Assembly (NCBI GenBank): GCA_964030785.1
Contig: OZ034967.1
Location: 52,667,533 to 52,731,532, forward strand
Length of the DNA stretch: 64,000 nt
Direction of reading: 5' to 3'
DNA from: Siderastrea siderea
Taxonomy: Eukaryota; Cnidaria; Anthozoa; Scleractinia; Rhizangiidae
The notes under the pieces are model-generated. The model was given only the letters and a program-made list of their open reading frames with translations. It searched no databases and was not told the DNA's origin. This document shows positions 27,501-39,500 of this stretch, piece by piece (positions within the stretch are counted from its first letter, which is position 1; each line of letters starts with the position of its first letter). Position numbers and translations under genes: made by a program.

Positions 27501-30500
27501 CTAGTAGTAATCAAAGATTAAGAGAGTGCGTTCGACTGGTTGCATTCTATCAGACAGCCAACGCAGCTCCGGTATACATATTGTTTTGACTAAGAATTAC
27601 TGTAAATGATTTCACCATGGTGAACAAATTTTTTGCTGACAACAAATGTCCTGGAGTATGTGCTAGCGTGTCTTTCCTTCAGTGGAACAGCGAGCGCCCA
27701 ACCCAGCTAAATCACTTATTCAGACAGCACAAAAGCCCCAAAACACGTACTAACAAAGGGCCTGAAACTAATTAATTTTCCAGAAATCTTTGATGACCTA
27801 TTAACTTGCGAAAATTCAGATGACAAATTTTCTATGACAAATGAAACTGACATGCCAGTTTAATTAGCAAAGACATTTGCAACATATAAGTTTGACAAAA
27901 TTTTCTCATCTACTCGAGCACATACAGTTTGCAATTGGCATTTGTTAGTACGCATGGGTTTTTGGGCTCTACAACTAAACCGGTAGGCATCTCAATCCGT
28001 GTAGCACTAAATTTTTGCGGGAGTTAAATTTTGCGGATTGGCGATTTTTTGTGTTTTGCGGGAACTAATTTTTGCGAATGGGAGAAACTGATTTTTCTTG
28101 CTGGGAATTAATTTTTGGGATTTTCGGGAAGTCGCCTTCTATTTGGAATTCTAACGTTGTATTTTTTGAGTACAAATAATCGAATACATGTGAACAACAT
28201 GCACTTAATCAATGGAGTACCTTCAGACGATCCTTTTCTTTAAAGATTTTAACTGTCAAATCATAGTTAATAAAAGAATCTGGTTATGAAGCTCAGCTAA
28301 GTCCTTTGTTTTATGTTTTTGTTACCGTTTTTAGCCTTGACGGTGCACAAACAACAATAGGTTTTGAATTTTGCATGAGCAACTAACCAATAAGGATGTC
28401 ACTGTTAAGTTATTCAGCCACAGTGTGCGAACGTAAAACAAAAGATTGTGCACTGTAGTAGTACTTTCAACATAAATTGCAGCACCTTTGTTAAGGCCTT
28501 TGAAACTTGCAAAGTTTCATAACCGGTCCCCCGAGTAACTATGGTCAAATACATGTACTTGTAGTGTACCAGCTCAGGAGCCCCTGACCAACTGCAATTT
28601 CATTGTTTTATTTCTAAATGTTTTGGCTCTAAATTCGTTTTGTTTCTGAACGAAAGAGACGGTTTAAGTAAATGGGCACCAACATGGTTTTACATTACGT
28701 GTAAAAGGCGATGTTTGTATATAATTCCGACTTTGGAGTAAATTTTTTGCGGAGAAAATTTTTGCTGGAGATTTTTTTCGCTGGAACTTTTTTTTGCAGA
28801 TCGTGATTAAATCCGCAAAAATTGCAAAAATTGGAACCCGCAAAAATTTAGTACCACACGGTAGTCAATATACAAAATTACTGGAATAATAATAATAATA
28901 ATAAGTGGGGCCCTTCGCTGGCTTGTGTACGACTTTACATCAACGAATTTGCCAGTGACATGTTTTGAAAATGACCATCAAGGTAACCACTACACAACAA
29001 CGATAAAGGAGCATTTTGATGCCTCAATTGACAAATTCACATTTCTCGTGTCAAATACAACACAGCTAGGTTGTTGCTGATAATGTAGAGAGTTCATTAG
29101 TAATTTGCCACATAGGCTTGACTGCATATTGTTTTTATTTGTTTAATTTGTTTTATTAAACAGAGGAGGAAACTACTGGTCCAACAACGTCAGGTAAGAC
29201 TGGAGTCTGACAAGATAAGAAGATATCAGGGTTAATTTTGTGTTTAAACGTTTGACTAGGCTGAGTTACGGTTTCTGTCACTGCCATTAACATTTTGTTT
29301 TTGTTTGTTTGTTTTTTAGCAGAGGAGGAAACAGCTGGTCCAACTACATCAGGTAAGATACTACCCAATAATATCCCCTGTTTAAGTGTTTAAGTGCGTT
29401 TAAGTGGTTAGCGCATTAGACTTTGGTTTCACGGAGTTCTGGTCTCTTTCGAAATGTTGTTTCTTTAGGCAATGACATCATTCTCGGTTTGCCTCTCTCT
29501 CCAGTAAGGTATAACTGAAATGGATACAAGCGAAAACCTAATATAATGGTGGAGGTTAACCCCTGCGATGGACAAACATCTCTACCAGGACAAGGAGGAG
29601 TGGGACAGTAATTCTCCTTGCTTCTTCATACTAATAAACTTTGTCAGTCAGTCATTTGTACAAATCAAACATGAAAACGTGAATTTTTTAATTATAAATA
29701 TTTTTAATGATAATTATAATTGTTCTTGCAAGAGGAGAATTAATAGGCCCAACGTCCTCAGGTTAGAAATTTTTGTGGATCAGTAGTTTCTGATTTTATA
29801 GATATCTGCAATGCCGGCGAAGTTTCACGGTAACAAATAATTAAATTCTTAACGCAATTTGCCCCAAAGGCTTGACTGAAACCGGGCTTGCTACATTTTC
29901 TATCGTTTCTTTTATGTTTGTTTCAGTAGACGAGGAAATGGAAACCACCAGTCCAATTACATCAGGTACGATTTCAAAAAGCGTAATGATTCACAAAATT
30001 AATTAGTCAATTAGTTATCACGACTCTCTGGAAGACCATTATTATTTTAATCAAGTGTAATCATTATAATTTTAAAGATTTCGTCATCATCATCATCACC
30101 ATGATCTTATGAACGAAAGAGAGTATTCTGCTTTGCGATCAAATACTTGACTAAGCATTGACATAAAGCTATGTCATAACATGACATTTACTACATTTGT
30201 TTGGTCTTTTTCTGTGGAGAGGAACTACTGCTCCAACTATATTAGATGATATTCTAGTCCGAGACATAATGATCCCACCTTCCCTTATGAGGGCCGTAGG
30301 CGGAAATGCGCGGCCGGAAAAAGCCGTATGGCTTTGCGAGAAACACATGCAAACCTGCGCAATTTTGCCTGGCGTAAATTTTGACGTCAGAATTTTAATA
30401 AACAACGTTAACCATAATTTGGTAATATGACAAAATTTTTATTGATTAAGTTAGGTCGGGCCGGACTGGGAAAACATTTGGCTCTCTGTCATGGCGCACG

Positions 30501-33500
30501 TACCTTCTCGCACTCACTCCGTGCGCCGTGATTTCGACTCAAATATTTTTCCCGTTGGGCCCTTCCATCCACTTAAAAGTAAATCAAAATAGAAATATAT
30601 ACACAGGTTCATTTAGAAAATATCTTCTCTTGAGATAAAATGCTTTACAAAAATATTAGCCTTGCTACAGATCAGTGTATCACTGTTATTTACCTTTTTG
30701 TGTATTTATGTATTTTTCTTACAGAGGAAGAAACCACTGTTCTAACCACACAAGGTGAAATTTACCGAGCATTTTCTTTTTATAACTAGCAAGAGATGAT
30801 ATCTTCTCTTGTAGTTTTATTTTTGTTTATTTAACTTTATCTCAACCGGGAAGGAAGCCACTGTTCAAACTTCTTCTTGACATTTATTTCTTCATTCCGC
30901 AGTTCAAATATATGAATTTCATATATTCATAATTTCATCTTCATCTTTCCCCGGTATATTACGAACCAATTTAATGACCAGCTCCCAGTTGGCTTGATAG
31001 CTCAATTGGTTAGAGCGCTGCACCGGTATCGCAGAGGTCAGGGTTCGAATCCCGGCAAGCCTGATTTTTTCAGGCTTTCTTTTCGCAACTGCATAAGTTG
31101 CGTTAATAACTGCGAGGATCTTCTTGACATTTATTTCTTCATTCCGCAGTTCAAATATATGAATTTCATATATTCATAATTTCATCTTCATCTTTCCCCG
31201 GTATATTACGAACCAATTTAATGACCAGCTCCCAGTTGGCTTGATAGCTCAATTGGTTAGAGCGCTGCACCGGTATCGCAGAGGTCAGGGTTCGAATCCC
31301 GGCAAGCCTGATTTTTTCAGGCTTTCTTTTCGCAACTGCATAAGTTGCGTTAATAACTGCGAGGATCTTCTTGACATTTATTTCTTCATTCCGCAGTTCA
31401 AATATATGAATTTCATATATTCATAATTTCATGTTCAAACTACATTGGGTAAAATATAGCCAGCAATATTATCAACAAGAGAAGATATCTCTTTTCTTGA
31501 GGTTGAGCGCTTGACTTGGTCATGCCACATTTCCCTGCGCTGTTATTCACAATTTTGATTTACATTTTTGTTTCTTCGTTTTTTTTAACTGACTCTGGGA
31601 TGATATTTGGCATAATCCCATCTACGGGACCGCAGCCCTGTAAAATTATTAGGAAAATTACTTATTGTACGTGCTGTTTGCCAAATATTATCTGTAGTAA
31701 TTTAAAAGAGGAAGACGTGGGAAACTTAGAGAGAGTTCTTAATAAGCTTAGTTATAAACATCGTATGACAACACGTTTGACAATGTATAGCAACAATGCA
31801 AATGTGTTAAAGACGTATTTGTGAATACAGGATTTTGTATGTATTGTGCAGTGTCTGTTTGTAAGTGTGTTCATGAGCATCAAACATTTTTGTTTGCTTG
31901 TTGTTTTTAACAGAGGCGGAAACCAATGTTCCTACAGCATCAGGTGAGAATAAATAACATAATGATTAACAAGAGAAGATATTCTCGTGATTAAACGCTC
32001 CACCAAACCACGTTGCATTTTCCACAACTTGAATATACCCTAGCTTTTTGTTTATTTCTTGGTTTTTGTTTGTTTCAGCAGAGGAGGAAACAACTGGTCC
32101 AACTACAGCAGGTGATATTCTAGTCATCATGAGCAACAAAAACGATATCCTGTTTTGGTATTAAACGCTTAATTAAGCTATTCCCTGCACTATCATTTAC
32201 CCTTTTGTTTTGTCTGCTGTTGTTGCTTTTGTCTATACAAAGGAGGAAACCACTGTTCCCTCTACGTCAGGTGTGACTACATCAGTTCAATCAATTTCAC
32301 AGTTTACAAGAGAGGACATCTTATTTCGCTATTTAACCCTTGACTTAACCCAAGCAGCATTCTCTTTCCCTATATTTTACTTTTTTCGTTCCTAATTGTT
32401 TTTTTCCTTGTTTAGTAGTTTGTCTGAGTGTTTTGTTGTTTTTTCAGCAGAAGAGGAAACAACTATTCTTACTACGTCGGGTGCAATATGAGTTTATCCA
32501 TATATTGACTAACTAGAGAGAATATCATCTCTTACGATTAAACGCTTGACTACGCCATACTACATTTTCTATCGGTGTTATCTCCCTTTTCTTGTTTTGT
32601 TTTTGTCCTTGTTGTTATTGTTTTGTTTTGTTGTTGTTGCTGTTGTTGTTGTTACTGCTGCTGCTGTTTTGCTCTTTCTGCTTTTTTGGTCAACAGAGGG
32701 AGAACCGACCTCTTTTCAAGCTAAACCACCAGATGGCATTCTAGTCATCATAATTAACAAGAGAAGATATCCTCTCTTGCGATTAAACGCTTGACTCGAA
32801 AAGACTTGCCATTTCGTTATAAACAGTTGACTGCATCAATGTTATCCTCCTTAGCTTTTTAATTTTTTTTATTAAATGGTTTTTTCCGGGTTTCTTAACA
32901 GAGGAGGAAACCACTGGTCCAACTATATCAGGTAGTATTCGAGCCAGCTCAATCAGATTAACAAATAATGAATTCCGTGACTGAGCCGTGCTTTATTGTC
33001 TATCACTGTTATTTATTTTCTTTATGCTTTTTGTTTATGCCTTGTTTCAGCAGAGGAGGAAACCACTGGTCCAACTACATCAGGTAGGATTCGAGCCAGT
33101 ATTATGATTAACAAGAAGATGATTTCCATGACTGAACCGTGCTACATTGTCAATCACTGTCATTTACCTTCTTTAATGTTTTGTTTATGATTTGTTTCAG
33201 CAGAGGAGGAAACCCCTGGTCCAACTACATCAGGTAGGATTAGAGCCCACATCATGATTAACAAGAGAGGATACTCCTTGATAATGCCTTGCTACATTGT
33301 CTGTGACGTCATGCTAGTCACGTGACGTTCTTACCATGTGCTTGCCGTGTTGAAATAAACATGGAGTTGTTGTTGTTCTTATAAGACTGTTTGTCGTCTT
33401 ATTTCTCGCCTTGTTTACGCTCTCGAATAGCGTAACGTTACATGCTGCCAGAAGTGACTGTCGTCGTGTTGTGGAAAGCCGCTGTAGAGTGAATTCAAGC

Positions 33501-36500
33501 TTTCAAAGTAGCAATTGAGTGAAGATTGTGTTTCAACGCGCCGCCATTTTGAATCCACGGAAATGCCGGATGAAGCAGACGCTCCAGCCGTTATTAACCC
33601 GCCGCAATCAAGGTTTATTGCCAACGTATCATTTCCTCAGAAATTCGACACTAAAGGAAACCTGGCTGCCAATTGGAAAAAGTGGGTACAGATTTGAAAA
33701 GCGCATGAAATTGTCAATGGGTTGGACAAACAACCTTCAACGCTTCTTCTCGCCACGTTTATCACGTGTATCGGTCCAGATACCCTGGAAATACACACTG
33801 GGTTGCCGTTCTCGTCAGATGCTGAGAGCGAAAACATGGATAAAGTGCTTGAACTGTGGCAGAATTACTGCATAGGAAGAACGAACGTAATTTATGAAAG
33901 ATACAAGTTCAACAATCGTTCACAAGAAGCAAATGAGTCGATAGATGCTTACACAATAGCGCTTCGCACACTTGGCGAAACCTGCAAATTTGGTTCGTTA
34001 AAAGATGATTTAATTCGAGACCGTTTAGTCTGTGGTATCAGGGACAATGGTCAGAGGAAAAAGCTTCTCCAGGAACCGAAATTAACTCTGGAAAAATGCA
34101 TTGATAGCTGTCGAGCAGCCGAAGCAACTAAATTGCAAGTCCAAGACATGTCAAGTCAAAGCAAGGAATCAAGTGAAGTCAACGCACTCAAATCATCTCG
34201 TCCAAAGTCAAATCCCAGTGTGGTCGACGACTGTAAATTTTTGTGGCAAGTCTCACGGAAGAAATAGAGAAAAGTGTCCTGCTTTTGGTCAAATCTGCAA
34301 GAAGTGCAAGAAAGAGAATCACGTCCCGAGCAAGTGTCACCTTCATGGAAAGAAGAGTAGCTCTAAGAAAAAGAAACCAAAGGCTCCAAAACCCAGCTCC
34401 AAGGAAAGCTTTCGGAAGGAAGTGAATGCTCTTGAAACCGGCACTTCGTCGGATGAAGAACTCTTAACTGTAGAGCTCTCCACAGAAGATGTTAATGTGA
34501 GTACTGCTGAAGTTGTCAATGTCAGTGCTGTCAGTGACTTCACCAGTAAGATTTATGCAGCTATGGAAATACAAGGAAAGACCGTAAAACTACAGATTGA
34601 CTCCGGTGCATCATGCAATGTGCTTCCAAAGCAATACCTTCCAGAAGGATCAGAGGTCCGAAGACAAACAAGTTGTTGACAGCTTACAACAAGGAGCAAA
34701 TTCTAGCACTTGGAACAGCAAGAGTGAGCATGCGTAATCCTAAGACTAGAAAGAAATACAGTGCTGAGTTTGATGTAGTAGATGGCAACTACACGCCATT
34801 AATAGGAGCTCGTGCTGTACAGCAGATGGTTTCCATTGTGGTCCAACATCACAATATCCAGCTTGTGAGCAACAATGAAGTCTTCACTGCCTCACAGAGT
34901 AGCCCTCTTACGAAGGAGAAAGTGTTAACTGACTTTGCAGACATTTTCAAGGGACTCGGAAAAATGGAAGGAAAGTTACTCCTGAAAGTAAATGAATCAG
35001 TCCATCCAGTTATCAGACCTCCCCGTAGAGTACCAGTGGCACTGAAAGGAAAGTTCAAAGAAGAAATTGACCGTCTTGTCAGCGTTGGTGTTTTAGAGAA
35101 AGTAGAAGAGCCAACTAAGTGGGTGTCCAGTGCAGTGGTCACAGCAAAATCGAATGGGAAATTCAGAGTTTGCATCGACCCCAGACCCCTGAATGAGGCA
35201 CTCAGTCGACGCCATTATCCCTTGCCTGTCATTGATGACATTCTTCCTGAACTTGGGAAAGCACGAGTCTTTTCCACAGCAGATCTGAAAGATGGCTTTC
35301 TCCAGATTGAATTAGATGATGAGTCCAGCCGCCTAACCACGTTTCAGACACCATGGGGCCGACATCGGTGGTTAAGAATGCCTTACGGGATCTGCCCTGC
35401 ACCTGAATACTTTCAGCAAAAGCTAGATCAAAACCTGCAAGGATTGCCTGGTGTCTACAGAATAGCAGATGATCTACTGATTACCACTCAAGATGTTACT
35501 AAGGAAGAAGCAGACAAGGATCATGACGCAAACCTTGTACGCCTACTTCAAAGATGCAGAGAGAGGAACATCAAATTAAACAAAGCAAACTTTAAATGCA
35601 GCCAAGTACCATTCATTGGACATCTGTTAGCAATGAAGGAGTCAAACCTGACCTCAAGAAGATTGAAGCCATCGTGAACATGGAAACCCCCACTGATGTC
35701 CAGGGTGTACAGCGTCTCATTGGCATGGTCAAGTACCTTTCAAAGTTCCTCAGTAACCTGCCAGAGTTATTTCAGCCCCTCCGCAAACTTACACACAAGG
35801 ACGTCGAGTGGCAGTGGACCCAGGAACAAGAGGATGCCTTCCAGATTCTCAAAACTGCTGTTACAAAAGCCACAGTCCTCAAGGACTTCAGTCCACAAGC
35901 TCAAACTGAAGGACAAGGTGACGCGTCTCAAAATGGCCTCGGATTTGTTCTAATGCAAGAGGGTCAGCCGGTTACATATGCAAGTCGTGCACTCACCCCA
36001 GCAGAGCAGAGATATTCTCAGATTGAGAAAGAACTTCTGGCTTAAGTTTTCGGGCTAGAACACAATCATCATTACACGTTTGGAAGACGAGTGATTTTGT
36101 GGACCGACCACAAACCTCTGGTATCAATTTACAAGAAGCCTCTTGCTTCAGCACCAAAGCGTCTACAGAGACTGCTGCTTCGACTCCAGAAGTATGATGT
36201 TGACTTGAAGTACAAACCTGGTTCTGAAATGTACTTAGTTGATACCTTATCAAGAGCCTCTTTAAAGAACATCACTCAGTCTAAAGCAGAGGAGGAAACT
36301 GAGTCCATTCATGCAACCGACTTTCTCCCTATTTCAGAGCCTCAGCTAAAAGAAATTCAAGCAGAAACAGCTCGAGACGACAGTCTTCAACAGCTGAAGA
36401 AAACCATCACTGGTGGTTGGCCAGAAACGAAGAAGGAAGTCCCTACGTCTCTCCATCCGTACTTCCTAGTAAGAGATGAGTTATCAGCACAAGATGGCCT

Positions 36501-39500
36501 AATCTTCAAAGGACAGCGTTGCGTCGTCCCCTTGAGTCTACGTGCAAGAATTAAAGAGAAGTTGCATAGAGCTCACACTGGAATTCAGAGTTGCCTGCGC
36601 CGGGCTAGAGAAACCGTGTATTGGCCAGGAATGAACTCAGACCTAACCAACTACATTTCAAACTGCGATATCTGCTCATGTTATCAGTCAAGTCAAGCAA
36701 AAGAGCCTCTCATCTGTCATGAAATTGCTGATCGCCCTTGACAGAAGATTGGAGCAGATGTTTTCACACTAGATGGTACAGACTATCTCTGTGTGGTTGA
36801 CTATTATTCAAGTTACTTCGAAGTGGACAGACTAGAGAGCAAGACTGCAGCGAGTATCGCCAAGAAACTCCGGAAGCAGTTTTCAGTCCATGGGATTCCA
36901 AATCAACTAATCAGTGACAACATGCCATTCAACTCTCAAGAGTTCAAAGAGTTTGCAGCCAGCTACGAGTTCGAAGTCATCACAAGTTCGCCTGGCTATT
37001 CCCAGAGCAATGGCAAAGTTGAAAACACCATCAAGACCGCGAAAAACATCATGGAGAAAGCCAAGCAAGCCGGCACAGATGTTTACTTGTCCCTGTTGGA
37101 TTGGAGAAATGCTCCTTCTGAAGGAATGTCTAGTTCTCCCGCTCAAAGGATGTTCGGACGCAGAACAAGAACACTGCTCCCCACCACCAGTTCTTTGTTA
37201 AGACCAAAGGTCCAAGAAGATGTGAAGGAGAACCTGATCCAGCAGAAGTCCAAACAAACCAAGTACTACAATCGGACCAACAAGGAACTTCCACCCTTAC
37301 AGTCAGAGAGATTGTGCGAGTCGCTCCTAAACAAGGTGACAGAGAAAGAAAATGGTTCAAAGCTCGTGTCGAAGAACAAGTTGACATTCGGTCGTACGAA
37401 GTCAGGACTGAAGGTGGCAAACTGTACAGGAGAAATCGTCGACACCTTCGCCAGTCCAAAGAACCATTTGGTCAGACTACTGAAACCAGTCCTGTTGTGG
37501 AACCCCAACACAACCAGACCAAATCAACCCCAACAGCTGAACCAACCAGAACCCAAGCTACAGGTCAACCAGTCCAAAACACCCCTGTTGATCTGCCCAA
37601 GCAAACAGAACCGGTGACAGTGTCTCCAAGCCAGGAGCCATCTCCCACAACAAAGCCAACCACAGTTGTGACAAGGAGCGGCCGAGTCTCAAGGGCCCCA
37701 CAGTACTTACAAGACTTTGTTACACTCAGATAAGGACTTTGGAACATTACCTTTGACTAGGTTGTTTAATTGTTATCGCGCGAAGTTAAAGTTGAAGTTA
37801 AGAGACTGTTATTCATTATTTCAGTAACTCTTTTACGACAGAGTTCAGAGACAGTGACATCATTCCTTTCAGTTCGTCATAGCGACCTTTTATATGAACA
37901 CTGCGTTTGCTTATACTTTTTTATTTCTCTTCGAAAAAAGGAAAGGTGTGACGTCATGCTAGTCACGCGACGTTCTTACCATGTGCTTGCCGTATTGAAG
38001 TAAACATGGAGTTGTTGTTGTTCTTATAAGACTGTTTGTCGTCTTATTTCTCGCCTTGTTTACGCTCTCGAATAGCGTAACGTTACATTGTCTATCACTG
38101 CTATTTATCTTCTTTATTTTTTTGTTTATGCATTGTTTCAGGTGAGGAGGAAACCCCTGGTCCAACTACATCAGGTAAGATTCAAGCCCGCATCATGATT
38201 AACAAGAGAGGATACTCCTTGATAATGCCTTGCTACATTGTGTCACACTGTTATTTATCTCCTTCATGCTTTTTGTTTATGCCTTGTTTCAGCAGAGGAG
38301 GAAACCACTGGTCCAACTACATCAGGTAAGATTCGAGCCGGCATCATGATCAACAAGAGAGGATACTCCTTGCTTATGCCGTACTACATTGTCTATTACT
38401 GTTATTTATCTTCTTTATGACTTTTGTTTATGCTTTGTTACAGCAGAGGAGGAAACTACTGGTCCAGCTACATCAGGTACGATTCGAGCCAGCTCATTGA
38501 AAGAAGATAAATTCCTTGACTGAGCCGTGCTACATTGTCTATCACTGCTATTTAACTTCTTCATGTTTTTTTTAATGATTTGTTTCGACCAGCAAAGGAG
38601 GAAATCACTGGTCCAACTACATTAGGTACAATTTGCCTAAGATTGCCAATGAAAACATTGACTATGATTGACAGACGATATCCTCTCTTCTAGTTAAGGC
38701 TTGGACAAACGCCTTGCTAGATTTTCTACCACTGATAACTACTTTTTCTCTACATTTATTTATTTTTCTTGACAGAAGGGAGAACAATTGGGCCAACTAC
38801 GTCAGGTGAACTTTCAATTACGTAATACATGATGGTTAGCAAGCAAGGTTGTTCCTTTCCGGATTAAACGTTTCACAATAAATAAGCCATGCTGCTTTGT
38901 CCGTTGCTATATACATGTCCTTTACCTTGTGCTTTTCGTCAGTTTGTTTCTTTTTTATTAGTGTGTTAGTTTGTTTTTTTGTTTGTTTGTTTGTTTGTTT
39001 TTTGTTTGTTTGTTTTTTTTGTTTGTTAGTTTGTTTGTTTGTTTGTTTGTTTGTTTGTTTGCTGAAAGTTTATATCCCAGCTGTTTGTTTCATGTTATTG
39101 TTAAACAGCTGCGGAGTGTGAACCGGTTGGTGCCGCCTTTGAAGGTCCTTTGCCTGACTCAAGTTTTACGGCATCCTCTGAAGCTGGGGAAGACTATGCT
39201 GCTTTCAAAGGTCGACTATATGGTCCGTCAGCCTGGTGTCCAAACAGGAATTCAGACGTGTTCCTACAAATTGACTTGCCTTCTGAAATGGAGATTTGTG
39301 GAATTGAAACTCAAGGATCTGAGAATTTAGCCACCTGGGTCACAAAGTACGATGTTGTCCTTTCCAGTGATGGCTTACAGTGGCACCGAGTTGAGAAGGC
39401 GAGTAGATCTCTACAGATTGATTGATTAATCGACTGGTTGGTTGGTTGGTTGGTTGGTTGGTTGGTTTATTGATTGGTTGATAAGGTTATTGGTTTGCAA

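Larger units (their letters stand above)
33302..38087 (+). mobile_element. Ty3/Gypsy-type LTR retrotransposon, full length but broken
   Basis: 141-base LTRs (33302-33442 and 37947-38087) begin TGTGACGTCATGCTAG and end GTTACA, with a 5-bp TTGTC duplication outside (33297-33301, 38088-38092). A purine tract GAAAAAAGGAAAGG precedes the 3' LTR. Between them lie gag and pol with protease, reverse transcriptase, RNase H and integrase in the Ty3/Gypsy order. Removing the element and one TTGTC restores an intron of about 117 bases, like its neighbours. I counted three LTR differences, so the insertion is fairly young. Confidence 0.95.

Noticed and set aside
30994..31314. Two apparent tRNA genes (box A and box B present)
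   Set aside because: The anticodon arm is mismatched, position 33 is not T, acceptor pairing fails by one register, and identical heads sit inside mobile units with target-site duplications. They are SINE heads.
31516..31824. 102-residue hydrophobic frame between mini-exons
   Set aside because: Lies in an intron of array 2, has no recognised domain, and no splice sites link it in phase.
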